A stretch of DNA of 64,000 nucleotides from Rhizodiscina lignyota (taxonomy: Eukaryota; Ascomycota; Dothideomycetes; Aulographales; Rhizodiscinaceae), in assembly GCA_010015805.1 (NCBI GenBank), contig ML978129.1, forward strand, positions 620,001-684,000, given 5' to 3'. Positions 9,258 to 21,129 of this stretch are shown in pieces (the stretch's first letter is position 1; each line of letters opens with the position of its first letter). Below the pieces are notes generated by a model. The model searched no databases and was not told the DNA's origin. It saw only the letters and a list, made by a program, of their open reading frames with translations. Both the position numbers and the translations under genes were made by a program.

Positions 9258-12200
9258 ATGAACAATGGATACTATGGAGGGCCGTACAGCCCAGACAACA
9301 TGCAGCCCATGGCGCAGGCCGATGGTGCGGATGGAATGATGGGCATTATGGGGCCACCAGCAATGTCTTCGAGCGCTGTACTGCCCGGGCAGTCCCTTGA
9401 CGACATAATCAATCAAAACGCCAAGCAGATGCGGCGCCGGAGCGTGCCATATAACTTTCATGGAAGCAATGCCGGGCCCATGGAACAAAATCCGAGACGT
9501 TTGTCCATGATGGAATTTGGTGATGCGACATCTGGAAATCCACTGGAGACGTTCCAATTCGACTCTTCTGTTCAACCAAACATGGATGGCTTCATGGGCG
9601 CGCCCACAACAATGCAAAGTGGGAACGATGGTACGGATAGCACACAAGCCTCTGTCCCGCTCGCTCTCAACACGCAATTCGCCAATCAAAATTACAGCTC
9701 TATGGGAGCTCCAGGATCAGCATATGCATCACCAATGCATCCAAGCGCTAACATGGACATGGATGTCGCAAGCCCTTACCTAAACTCGGGACTGCAAATG
9801 TCGATGGACATGGTGGATCCAGCAATTGCTGGCATGATGGGAAATGAGACTCCAACCATCCCATACTACGGCTCTGCACCACCACAGCAATTCACGTCGA
9901 CCACTGTGAGCTCTCCTATGCACCCCAGCTTCGCGGGAACTGCTGGGGACTCTCAGCTGCCAAAACTACGTCGAGGTAGTACCGATCACAGCCAACATCA
10001 GCCAACACCCGAAACAACGAACACAACACCGGACATTCTAAGCCCTCGAGCCGCTAGTTCGGTTCAAAGTACACACTCCAGCTCCCGCCAGCCTAGCGTT
10101 CAACCGCATCCAATACCAAACCAGATGACAAACGTAAGCTTTGGTCCTGACCCGCCCCAACAGATGTCCGTTAGTAGAGATCCTTTGAATCAGATCAAGG
10201 TTCCATGGACGACGCCTCCAGGTTAGTCTCATGCTACTGAATAGAATATTGCCGCCACTTATTAAGCTTTTTTTCAGGTGGCTTTCCGTCCACTATGCAT
10301 GGCCGACCACATATGCAAACCCAGTACAAGGATGCATACTCGTCGACTGGGTTCGACATGTTGAATGTGCTGGTATGCCTATATTTCCCGCCATCGAACG
10401 ACGAGTGTATCCAAAAACTAATGATCCCGCAGATGCGAGTTGCGACACGTCCAAATCCAGAAATAAATATCGGAAGCGTAGATTTGTCCTGTGCTTTTGT
10501 CGTCACAGACGCTGAAAAGGATGACAATCCAATTGTATACTGCTCAGAAAACTTTGAGCGATTAACAGGATACACCAAGCATATGATTCTGGGACGAAAC
10601 TGCCGCTTTCTCCAGTCGCCAGATGGAAACGTCGAAGCTGGCGTGAAGAGAAAGTACGTGGATGATGACTCCGTTCTTTACCTGAAGAACACGATCAGCG
10701 CACGGCGGGAAGCTCAGATCAGCTTGATAAATTATCGACGAGGCGGGCAGCCTTTTATGAACCTTCTCACTATGATTCCGGTCACAATGGACGGTCCAAA
10801 TGTCAAGTTCTTCGTTGGCTTTCAAGTTGATCTAGTCGAACAGCCAAACTCAGTAACCAGCAAGAACCCTGGTAAGCGTTATGCCTTCTTGAGTCGTGGT
10901 ATTTTGCTAATGATGCACAGATGGCTCGTATACAATCAACTACCAACGAGGACTCAGTATGCCCAGGTACATTATGCATACACCTTCGGACCAGAGTAAT
11001 CAAATGGATTTTGGCCAAACGATCACTCGTGACGATGTTTCGACTGTGCTCACTACCCTTGGCACGGGCGAGTCCGAGTTATCAAAGCGCATCTGGGATA
11101 AAGTCCTGCTTGAAAACACCGATGATGTTGTCCATGTCCTTTCGCTAAAGGGCTTGTTCCTGTATCTGTCGCCATCTTGCCGTAAAGTGCTCGAATACGA
11201 TGCAAGCGAGTTGGTTGGGACGGCCTTATCATCCGTCTGCCATCCCAGTGACATTGTCCCTGTAACTAGGGAGCTGAAGGACACCTCAAGCAGCTCATCT
11301 GTCAATGTGGTTTTCCGTATACGAAGGAAGAACAGTGGCTACATGTGGTTTGAAAGTCATGGCTCGCTACACACGGAGCAAGGTAAGGGCCGCAAATGCA
11401 TCATCCTTGTGGGACGCGAGCGGCCGGTGTACACGGTCAGCAAGAATGACATTGCTGCTGCTGGCGGTATAGGGGAGAATGAGCTGTGGACGAAGATGTC
11501 GACTTCGGGCATGTTTTTATTCGTATCGGCCAATGTCAGGCAATTACTGGACAGACAGCCCGAAGAGCTGGTCGGTACGAGCATTCAGGCGCTGATGCGG
11601 CCAGAGTCGAAGCAAGAAGTTGGGCGGATGCTTGCTATGGCGCGGACAGGCAAGAAGGCTTCTGTGCAGCACGAAATGATGAACAAGCGAGGACAAGTGC
11701 TGAAGGCATTCACAACAATCTATCCTGGCGATGCTGTCGAGGGCCAGAAGCCGACATTTGTTGTCGCTCAGACAAGGCTGATTCGATTCCAAAGGGGCGG
11801 CAGCGCGAGCGTACAACGTATGGCCGTGTACCCCAAACAGAATGAGTCAAATGGTTCGCACCCTGGTATATCAGTTGGCACTGGTGATACCACTCCGATG
11901 TCATCGCTGGCAGGCACCGAAAAATACGTGCAAACGGACGGAGCGCCAATAACGTATGCTGGTCAGCAAGGCTTGACACTGGGGCGACAAGATGCGATTT
12001 TGGCTTCGGAAGAGAACTTGTTCGACGAGCTGAAAACTACCAGAAGCACAAGCTGGCAATACGAGCTCCGCCAGATGGAGAGGCGCAATAGGCTACTGGC
12101 GGAAGAAGTGCAGGGTCTTCTTGCTTCAAAGAAGAAGAGAAAGAGGAGAAAGGGTGCTGGTCAACTTCAGAAGGATTGCGCGAATTGCCACACTAGGACA

Positions 12201-12623
12201 ACTCCGGAGTGGAGGCGAGGACCAAGCGGAAACAGAGACCTCTGCAACAGCTGTGGTTTACGATGGGCTAAGCAGGTAAGCGAAAGCTGCAGCCATACTC
12301 CAGGGAAAGACTGATGTGTGCAGAATGGTCGCATCTCGCCGCGTGCTTCCTCTCAGCATTCGGTACATTCTGCTCACAGCGACAAGGCAAGCAAGGCCAG
12401 CGCGTCGCCTTTGCACAACCAGATCTCTGCGAGCGATGTTGTCACGTCAGCTCCTTCTGCCGCGGCCAAGGCATCAATGAAGCTCGTGGTTCCACATCAT
12501 CAGAAATCGAATCCGAATGGGCCGGTACCGTTGGGCAAAACCGCTGCACGTATCGACGCAGCTGCAAGCCAGGGACTTGTAAATCTTCCTCCCAAAATTG
12601 ACGAAGGCATCGAGCCCGACTGA
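9258..12623 (+). CDS. wc-1: White collar-1 blue-light photoreceptor and GATA transcription factor
   Basis: WC-1 binds flavin, senses blue light and, with WC-2, activates light-responsive genes. Five exons, 9258-10221, 10278-10372, 10433-10871, 10921-12275 and 12324-12623, join in phase to about 1050 aa. In order: a Met/Gln/Ser-rich N-terminal region; a LOV domain with the photoactive Cys in GRNCRFLQSP (about Cys410); two further PAS domains (about 555-665 and 680-790); a basic stretch KKKRKRRK near 903-910 that could be a nuclear signal; and a GATA zinc finger with Cys at about 919, 922, 941 and 944 (C-x2-C-x18-C-x2-C, the white-collar loop length). The C-terminal tail is His/Ser/Ala rich. 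Splice sites are canonical. The upstream leader carries tandem repeats and short open frames that might affect translation. Confidence 0.96.
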
Positions 12624-14245
12624 GACACTTGCGATCTCGAGTACGTTAGTCGACGTCTCATACCAACTTCCTGCAGTCTATAACTATGTTCGAGTCTATA
12701 TCAGCTCCAGCAGTGTGGCGTCAATTTGCATCGAATGCATATTCTCCTTTGTTTTCTGTTTTTACTATCCATACACAGATACCCAGTCATGATATAGAGG
12801 TCGCAACAGAGGATGGGAAGGTCGTTTGTTTGTCTGATTTTCGTTTTCTTTCGAGTCGAGGCTGGGACCGGGGTCGCATGAATTTTGCTCGGGCGTGTTG
12901 CTGTAGCCGGATGGACTGTGGGGGTCGTATTTACACTTTTCCTCTATGCCATCTTGAAAAGCGATACGACGCCGCCGCATCTGGCACGAGGCGCTCTGGC
13001 AAGATGTATATACATTTTCCACGATCTCTCCCTTTTCCGGCCGTCCCAGTTGCAAAGGGGCGAGAGAAATACGATGACTCACGAAATGCGAAATCAGAAA
13101 GTCAGACTCTCCTGAGCATTCCCTGCGAGGCACTTCCGCATGTGTGACATTTGCACGTCCCGGGCAGGGATCTGCAACAAGGTGCGAAGCTTCGAAATTG
13201 TCCATCCATGCAGGGGTGCGGAGTTTGGGCAGGGCGCGGAAAAGGTTGAGATAGAATGTCGAGGCTGATCCAGGTAAGATACATCGTGTGGTACATGGTA
13301 ATGCGATTTGCGAAGTGCTGGCGAGGGACTGGAGCGGCCTCTATCACTGTTCAATGCGCTGCTATACGCAAGTTCGGCGGGGAGAGAGCTCTTTATGAAC
13401 TTGGCGAAATTGCTCAACGAGAACGCTTAAATGGATGTGGCTGAGAGCCGGCATTGAGCAGGCACAGAAGGAAGAGCGCCATGGCATCATAGATCCGGCT
13501 CGACACTATAAGCAGTGCGGCGGCCGACTGATTTTCTCCCAGCAGACCAATGGCAGGCGTCTGGGGAAGATTACTTGCGTTTCAGGTGCTTCGATGGCTG
13601 TTCTCTCGCATGACGAGGCTGCAGACGGGCTGCTTGAGGCTGCAACGGCACTGCCGCCTCCTGATCCATGCCGCACGCCGCCACCGTTGATTTGTGGGCC
13701 CGCACGCTCTCGTTGCTCTGCTGCAACACAGGCACGCCGCTGCCACATCTCGCTTGCTCGACCTTTTTGCTCCCAGCACCTCTGGCCCAGCACTCTGCCG
13801 ATCGTCAATTGTCGAACGCCCCTCTACTTAATTCACTTTCATAGCCTCTGACGTGCCTTCCATCGCCCAGCAACACCTCCTCCATTCCAGTAGTTCCCAT
13901 TCGCACGCGAGAAACCCGACAGAGCGTCAACGGATCGGCCCTCACCGAACCAAGCTTGTGCTACCACCAACCCAACGTCTTCGTCAATTGACGCACCGTT
14001 TCCCTTGCCGCCGTTCCATTGAACCTTGTGTCCAACGAGAGCCAGTGGGCGTGCAACGTAACACCGCCGGACGCGCGCACAATCATTGAACAGCATCGCA
14101 CAAGCGAACGCCCAGCCCAATTGCACTTTACCCCAGACACTTGAGCGTTTAGGCGCGGCTAGCGATTGGAGGACGCGACGCGGAGGATATTGGGACACAC
14201 TCGTTTTTGTTTGGTGCTGAGGCACACGCGCTATAAGGTTTCATC
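12624..14245. other. Intergenic region between wc-1 and the Ras-like gene
   Basis: 1.6 kb. I looked for spliced genes on both strands and found none with family features. The last ~400 bp is C/A-rich with little G, typical of a long fungal 5' leader, and probably belongs to the Ras-like gene starting at 14246. Confidence 0.5.
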
Positions 14246-15271
14246 ATGGACGAGAACCACAAGATCACCATAACTGTGTGCGGCGACGGCGGTTGCGGTA
14301 AGCGCTACCTTTGATGGCCTGTGGGCCCAGCGATCCGAATTGGAGATGCAGAGATGCTGATCTGTGGGTTTCGCGGTGTAGGAAAGTCTTCGATAACGCT
14401 CCGGTTGGTCAGGAGTCAGTGGACGCATGAGTACGTGGATCGCACCTGTCCTGTTGCTGCGACTGCAGCTGTGTCGAGGACGATGTGGCTAACTTTATCT
14501 GTAGATATGATCCCACGATAGGTACGCGATTGAATTTGCATGCCGCCTTCAATCACACCTTCGGACGGAAATTTGGTATTGGACGTTCCACAGGCTAACA
14601 GACCGTCAACCACATAGAGGACTCGTACTCCGTAACACGCAATGTCGAAGGCCAAAACTACCTCCTTATGCTCACCGACACTGCCGGACAAGAAGAGTAC
14701 CGTGGTCTCTGGGCCGCATCGAACCTCAAAAGCGACGCCTTCCTCCTCGTCTATGACATCACGAACGCCAACTCGCTCGATGGCTTGGAGTACTTCACCG
14801 AGATGATTGACATGGAGACGGACAGGCGGACAGACTCCGGCGAGCTCCCTCCCATCAAGATCGTCGCGGGGAACAAGTGCGACTTGCAGAGCAACAGGCA
14901 GGTGAAGAGTCAGCAGGGATTGGAGTGGGCGAGGAAACACAGGTGTGGGTTCATGGAGACGAGTGCGAGGGAGATGGTCAATATTGAGGAGACGTTTGCA
15001 CGTAAGTTCCTGTCATTATTTCAGTCCGAGCGTCTTCAGTCAGAGTCGCTTACTTTCACCATCAGTGGTCGTAAGACGCGTTGTAGAAGCGCGGCGCATA
15101 CAAGCGACGGGCGGCACCATTCCCACTGCACCGACCACGAAGCTGCCGCCCGCCGGCTCGGCAGCAGCAGGGGCAATCTCAGAGAAGCCGCGAACGAGGA
15201 TAGACCCCAAGGTTGTGGAAGAGAGAAGGAAGAAGAGCGGCTTCTGGTCGAAGCTAAACTGCTGCGGCTGA
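14246..15271 (+). CDS. Ras-family small GTPase with non-CAAX C-terminus
   Basis: Five exons, 14246-14297, 14382-14430, 14505-14521, 14618-15001 and 15066-15271, give 235 aa. Exon 3 is only 17 nt but encodes the conserved YDPTI of switch I. GTPase motifs are intact: G1 GDGGCGKSS, switch I YDPTIEDSY, G3 DTAGQE with the catalytic Gln, G4 NKCDL and G5 ETSA. The effector loop is Ras-like, not Rho- or Rab-like. The tail after residue ~175 is Pro/Ala/Thr rich, then basic (ERRKKSGFWSKL), and ends in NCCG. A farnesylation CAAX box is absent; the Cys pair one residue from the end could be lipidated in another way or not at all. Its pathway cannot be inferred from context: wc-1 is upstream and the BVMO downstream. 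Confidence 0.85.
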
Positions 15272-16142
15272 GGCGCCGCCCTCTAGCCACTTCCCCTTTT
15301 TTCCTTGCTCTTGAATCATGCCCTGTTATGTTTAGACGTCTACATTTTCCTTTTGTTTTTAAACCTGCACACACTCTGGCGTTGGGTACAATTATACATA
15401 GCTTTCGGACGTAGAACGTCTGTCGCAGGGCGACCTGTTGGTTGGGCTTCTGGGGTCGCTGTGACGATATGCGGAGCGTGGAAAGGAAATGGCGGAAACA
15501 AAAGCGCTTGTACATATGTGTACATACATACATTTTGCTTTAATGCTCTACATAATAATCTGTACACACGGAAGATTCGCTAAAAGGTACTTGTTTTTGC
15601 TCGCAAGATGTTTGCAGAGTTCAATTATCAGTAATTGGCCAGTTTACCTTTGATGCTGGTGCTGGGAGAAATATATCTGTTGCTCTGGATGTATTCCCTG
15701 TTGGGTTTTTAGTGTTGCTGAGTCATGGAATTTTCGGTCATTTGATTTCGACAAATTCCACTTCTTCGTGTTCCCTTCCGAATGCTTCGCCTAAATACCA
15801 AAAATGGTATCAATATTCATGGTGACACCCCTCAATTCTGTTACGTCAATGTTTGCTGTTCAGATGTCGCTGGGTCTCTCGCCCAACGCACGTGATCGTG
15901 AGTCTCATTGGGAGCCCATATGACAACATTGCATCCACAAGTGGTGCGATTCGCCGAGCACGAGTCTCGCAAATGATACCATCTTATCACCCAAGATATC
16001 ACGTTAGCGCCCGGGACTAGATTAAGTCCCTTAAATGGAGCTGAGGAACCTAAAGAGTCCATTATCTTTCCATTTCAATCGCTTTCGCTGGTAAGAACAT
16101 AATAATTTCTAGGGTTGATTCCTTAAAGTCTTTCATATACCT
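15272..16142. other. Intergenic region upstream of the BVMO gene
   Basis: Contains the 3' flank of the Ras-like gene and the promoter of the monooxygenase. No supported gene or repeat. Confidence 0.55.
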
Positions 16143-17750
16143 ATGGCAGATGAAAAACATCACGACGCTCTAGTCGTCGGGACGGGGTTCGGTGGCTTGT
16201 ACGAGCTTTATCTCCTTAAGCAACTTGGACTGGATGTCATAGCCATCGATTCGGCAGGTGATGTAGGAGGAACGTGGTACTGGAATCGCTATCCCGGCGC
16301 GAGGAGTGATGTCGAAAGCTACGTCTATCGCTACTCCTGGGACAAGGAGTTGCTACAGAACTCTCCATGGCCACATAACTATTTACTCCGGGAAGAACTT
16401 CAGGCCTATTTCCAAGAAGTGGCACGCAAGAACGATCTCTATCCACTTATCCAGTTCAACACTGAGCTCGAAGCGGCAACGTGGGATGACACCACGTCTT
16501 TGTGGAACGTCAAAGTCAGCACCGGCGAAGTACTCACTGTCCGCTACCTGGTCACTGCAATCGGCATTCTGCACAAGAAGAATGTGCCGGATATCCCCGG
16601 ACTGAATACCTTCAAAGGACAGACTACACATAGCTCAACGTGGACTCCGGAACTCCAATACGAGAACAAACGCGTCGCCGTCATCGGAAGTGGTGCCTCT
16701 GGCGTGCAGATTGTCAGTGCACTCAGCGAAAAAGCTCAGTCAATGACACACTTCATCAGACACGCGCAATATGTTCTTCCGGCGTCGTATCGGCCAGTGT
16801 CTACAGAAGAAAGGACTCTGATCAACGAGCGATATGACAAGATCTGGCACGACGTCTTCACATCAGCCGTGGGATTTGGGTTTGCTGAGCCCAACAGACC
16901 GATTGATTCGGTGGCGCCGGCGGACCGCGAGATCATATTCCAAGATCTATGGGACCAAGGCAGCGGATTTCGGTTCCTGTTTGGGGGATTCTCGGACATC
17001 GCTACTAACGAAGCCGCAAACAAAGAGGCCATCAAATTCATCCACAAGAAGATCAAGGAGATTGTCAAAGACCCGCATAAGGCTGAGGTCCTCACATCGA
17101 CCGACTGGTTTGCCCGTCGCCCATTGACAGACGACAAGTATTATGACCGCTTCAATCAGGACAATGTCTTCGCTGTCGACCTGAAGAAGACCCCGATCAA
17201 ATCGATCGCGCCTGACGGGATTGAGACGGCTGATGGCAAGGTCCATCAGGTTGACTTGATCGTCTTCGCAACGGGTTTCGACGCCGCCGATGGCAGCTAC
17301 TACCGCGTCGACTTCAGGGTTCGCAAAGGGAAGAGCCTGAAGGACCATTGGGCCGACGGTCCGCGCACGCATATTGGCGCAATGACTTCGGAATTCCCCA
17401 ACCTGTTCATCGTGAATGGCCCCGGGGCGCCTTTTGCCAACAACCCGCCCGTCACGGAAGAAGGTGCTCGATTCGCCGCAGATCTCATTGCACATGCAGA
17501 GGAAATCCGCAAAAAGGGCATCGGTGCCGGAGTGGTTGAGAGCACGAAAGAGGCGGACGAGAAATGGCTGGAAGCATCGAAGCAGGTGGCGCAATTGACC
17601 TTGTTCTCGAAGACCCCCTCGTGGTTCTTTGGAGAAAACATAGAGAACAAGACTGTGTCTCCTCGGTTTTATTTCGGAGGCCTGAATAGGTTTCGTGCTG
17701 CGATTGCTCAGTCCAAGGCGGACGGATTCTCTGGCTTCACTTTCGGATAG
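16143..17750 (+). CDS. Flavin monooxygenase of the Baeyer-Villiger (cyclohexanone monooxygenase-like) type
   Basis: An intronless 535-aa reading frame. Features: N-terminal FAD-binding GTGFGG at residues 13-18; the strongly conserved VGGTWYWNRYPGARSD block; the BVMO fingerprint F-x-G-x3-H-x3-W as FKGQTTHSSTW at 157-167; and a second, NADPH-binding Rossmann motif GSGASG at 182-187. BVMOs insert an oxygen atom next to a ketone to form esters or lactones with NADPH and O2. Length and motif order fit the cyclohexanone/phenylacetone monooxygenase group; the substrate is unknown. The start ATG lies a few residues before the FAD strand, so no signal peptide is present and a cytosolic enzyme is expected. 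An MFS permease follows 854 bp downstream on the same strand, which may point to a catabolic pair, but no third pathway gene is nearby. Confidence 0.93.
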   Translation: MADEKHHDALVVGTGFGGLYELYLLKQLGLDVIAIDSAGDVGGTWYWNRYPGARSDVESYVYRYSWDKELLQNSPWPHNYLLREELQAYFQEVARKNDLYPLIQFNTELEAATWDDTTSLWNVKVSTGEVLTVRYLVTAIGILHKKNVPDIPGLNTFKGQTTHSSTWTPELQYENKRVAVIGSGASGVQIVSALSEKAQSMTHFIRHAQYVLPASYRPVSTEERTLINERYDKIWHDVFTSAVGFGFAEPNRPIDSVAPADREIIFQDLWDQGSGFRFLFGGFSDIATNEAANKEAIKFIHKKIKEIVKDPHKAEVLTSTDWFARRPLTDDKYYDRFNQDNVFAVDLKKTPIKSIAPDGIETADGKVHQVDLIVFATGFDAADGSYYRVDFRVRKGKSLKDHWADGPRTHIGAMTSEFPNLFIVNGPGAPFANNPPVTEEGARFAADLIAHAEEIRKKGIGAGVVESTKEADEKWLEASKQVAQLTLFSKTPSWFFGENIENKTVSPRFYFGGLNRFRAAIAQSKADGFSGFTFG

Positions 17751-18604
17751 TTTTCAGTTGCAAAGTCGGTGGTCTGAGCCCACCTGCTCATGGATAAGTG
17801 CTGGTTCCATTATTCAAATGAATTGAGAGAGCTTCAACTACCGTGTCCAAATATTTGGCAGCAGGGCCAACCCGTACTGGACCGCGCGACGGTGGGTGAA
17901 TGCTCGGCAGAAATTGTGTTAACTGGACAATGATTTCAGTAGCCATGAGGTTGAACGCCCCAATCACCGATTGCCTAAATAGGTTTAGTAACGACTGAAA
18001 ATCTGATCTCGGCCTCCGCGACTTGCCTGGGTTATCCACACGTATTAACGTATGTTACAACGCCCAGAAGAAGCTGTAGTTAATCTGTACCGCAGACCTG
18101 GAGCCGCCCAGCAGTCCGGCTCTTTCCTCGGGATCCCTTCCCCTGAACTCCCCCGCATTTCGCCATGCCCCAACCTCGATCAACCACTCCAAATGGACGT
18201 ATTCCGCTCTCCATGCCGCTGCATGCCCTCCTCGATGGCCACTGAAATGACGACGTTGGATCTGGCACGGTCTCGTTCCGCTCTTCATCCCGCTATCCTA
18301 ACAACAACCTGGGAAGCTTGTAATTAAGCTTGAAAGCACTGGATGACACGAGTTGCTGCTGCCCACGAGTCGTCCATGAGTAGCGCTCGGGAATTCCGCA
18401 TCGTGGAGTCGCGGGCTTCCAAGGTTGTTCGCACGAGTCTGCTAGGTTTGTGAAGATCGCATGGTAGGAGAATTTGAATCTATTTGAGTGATCGTCGCCC
18501 TCTGCGATTGTCTCTTTGTGTCACGATCGCCTCGCCATTCTTCTCATCTCAATCCAATTCTTCCCAGTTCGTCTCTGCCTTCAATCAAGGCGTTTTCATT
18601 CAAG
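17751..18604. other. Intergenic region between BVMO and MFS permease
   Basis: Promoter region of the permease; no supported gene, RNA or repeat seen. Confidence 0.55.
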
Positions 18605-20339
18605 ATGCCTGTCACAGGGGCATTTGAGACCACGAAGGTGTCGATGGAGAAGGACGGCATCGTCCACGTGGACGATAAAGCGCTGGTCCGTGAAGTCCCC
18701 CTCGATCCAGTCGCGGAGAAGAAGCTTGTCAGAAAATGTGACCTTCGTGTGGTCCCAATTCTCTTTCTCCTCTTTCTTGCGGCTTTCCTGGATCGTGTAA
18801 ACATTGGTATGTCGGTGTTTGTAATTATAATCCACCATGACAACTGACATAGTTGAACAGGCAACGCAAAGATCCAGGGCATGATCGAGGACCTTCACAT
18901 GGCTGGACCGTCGGACTACAACATTGCGCTCTTCATCTTCTTCATTCCGTATATTCTCTTTGAAGGTACGCCTGCCAATACAGAGGTGAATATCTGGAGC
19001 TTACTTTTAATTAGTCCCATCGAATATCATCATTAAGCGCGTTGCGCCTTCAACATGGTTAAGTGCTATCATGGTCCTTTGGGGGATCGCCACAATCGGA
19101 CAAGGTCTTGTGACGACCTTCGGCGGCCTCGTTGCTTGCCGGTTTCTTGTCGGGTTGTTTGAAGCTGGCTTCTTCCCAGGTATGTATGCAGTATCCATGA
19201 ACGAGAGGGTGGTGCTGAATCGACAGGCTGCGTTTACCTCATTAGCATGTACTACAAGCGCTACGAGCTCCAGTGGAGGCTTTCACTCTTCTTCTCTGCA
19301 TCTATCCTCGCCGGTGCATTTGGTGGAGTAAGTTAGCAGACCTTGAAGCAGTAATCAAACTAACATTAATAAGCTTCTCGCCTACGCTATAGCACATATG
19401 TCTGGAGTAGCAAACTATGGTGGCTGGCGCTGGATTTTCATTATTGAGGGCCTTGCTACCGTTGTCATTGCCGTCGCCGCCAAGTTCGTCATAGTCGATT
19501 GGCCCGAGACCGCAAAGTTTCTCACCGAGGACGAACGGGAACTCTTGCTTGCGCGCCTTGCGGCAGACCAAGGAGAGGCGAAGATGAATCGCCTCGACAA
19601 AATGGCCGCCAAGCGGGCGTTCAAGGACTGGAAGATTTACTGTGCCGTGTTCATGTACATGGGTGTTGTCACGACGGGCTATGCAACATCCTTCTTCATT
19701 CCGACCATCATCACGGAGCTGGGGTACAAGGCCGAGGCCGCACAAGTCAGGAGCATTCCCATCTTTGTGGTTGCGACGGTGTGCTCGCTCTGCGCTGCTA
19801 TCGCTACGGATAAGCTGAGGCATCGATATGCGTTCACGATTGGTGGCGTCTGTCTCGCATCGATTGGCTATATCATGCTGCTGGCACAAAACGGCCTCTC
19901 CGCGGGCGTGAAATATTTCGCGCTGTTCTTGATTGTTGCAGGAGGGTATATCTGTCAGCCGGTTTGTCTGGTGTGGATTTCGAACAATATGGGTGGGCAT
20001 TATAAGCGGTCTATATCGTCCGCTATGCAAGGTAAGTAAACCATGAACTCAATAGTCAATAGAGCAGCAACTAACTAATAGTAAAAAGTTGGGTTTGGAA
20101 ATATCGGCGGTATAGTCGCATCGAACGTCTATCTCGCCCGAGAAGCGCCCAAGTACCCGACTGGCTACGGTGTCAGCCTCGGTTTCCTCTGGATGTGTGC
20201 AATCTGCTGCACGATCCTGTTCTTTGGACTGAAGTGGGAGAACAAGAAGCGTGATCGGGGCGAGAGAGACCACAGGCTTCAAGAGCCTGATGCAGACAAC
20301 TTGGGTGATGACCATCCTCATTTCAGGTTCACTTCGTAA
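18605..20339 (+). CDS. MFS permease of the anion:cation symporter (allantoate/Dal5-like) family
   Basis: Six exons, 18605-18806, 18861-18965, 19015-19179, 19227-19327, 19374-20031 and 20089-20339, keep phase and give about 493 aa. The N-terminal cytoplasmic part ends in a K-C-D-L-R-V-V-P-I-L motif leading into the first span with FLDRVNIGNAK, the hallmark of ACS-family fungal permeases. Further family landmarks are GLVACRFLVGLFEAGFFPG, YYKRYELQWRLSLF and GGWRWIFIIEG, then a central loop with WPETAKFLTEDER and six more hydrophobic spans, including NNMGGHYKRS. Members import organic anions such as allantoate, nicotinate, tartrate or pantothenate with protons; the substrate cannot be assigned here. 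The gene follows the BVMO on the same strand. Confidence 0.92.
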
Positions 20340-21129
20340 ATTGGGCGTTCGCTAATATCAACACCCATTACTAATCGCTATACACATTTAACATCATCGT
20401 CCTCACATGACTTTTTATTGCAAAGTTGGACCTAATTGACAGTGTGACATAGATGTCGCAAGGGCTATTCTCACTGCCGACAATTTGTTACGAGACATCC
20501 GGCCTCTGCGACGACTGTACTGCTCAAGGGTTTGATCTCGGAGGTGTTGAGTCTGGCCAAGTCCCAAGCTTCGCAAGGTGACTCCTGCAATTCTCAAGCG
20601 CATGATTGCGGTAGCGTACAACTTTCATATGTCCCTCGTCGATAGCCCCGCACAGCCACGTCCATTCTTTTCAGGAGTATGCTTTCTCCCTCGTTTCCTC
20701 CAATGTGCGCAGAAGTTTGGAATCTGGTATGAATTACTCAGGCTCTTGGTACTCATTTCCTTCATGTCCTGACAATATCTCTCATACGGGCACAGCTTCA
20801 ACTGAGCTCAAATCTCGAGCGCCTTGCTAGCGACTATTGTACTAGATTGAAGAGCACGCAGCAGTTGATGATCTGAGCGTATGACTCGTTGCTTCTCTTA
20901 TCTCCACATATACACCAAGGTAGTACCACTTGACTGCGCGTTGGCCTCGCGACGCGCCAGCCTCATTGAAGCGTTCGCACTATCGCGACATGCGGCAGAT
21001 ATTGAATCATGAGGAGGGGCAAGTTGGCCCAAGTACTCTATAAATTGGGTTTCTCTCAACCTTTTTCACCTTCTCTTCAACACCTAACACCGTAAACACT
21101 CAAATCCACTTTCCACTGTACAGGTCACA
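20340..21129. other. Intergenic region
   Basis: No supported gene. The last ~100 bp, with C/T- and A/C-rich leader-like sequence (CACCTTCTCTTCAACACC), is probably the promoter/leader of the coiled-coil gene at 21130. Confidence 0.5.

Noticed and set aside
8760-9689. A 309-codon minus-strand frame across the wc-1 leader and start
   Set aside because: It runs antisense through the 49-bp tandem repeat and the wc-1 coding start, is Gly/Arg/Trp rich and lacks any motif; treated as chance in GC-rich sequence.
16947-17594. A 215-codon minus-strand frame inside the BVMO gene
   Set aside because: Antisense shadow of a gene with intact FAD, NADPH and BVMO motifs on the plus strand.
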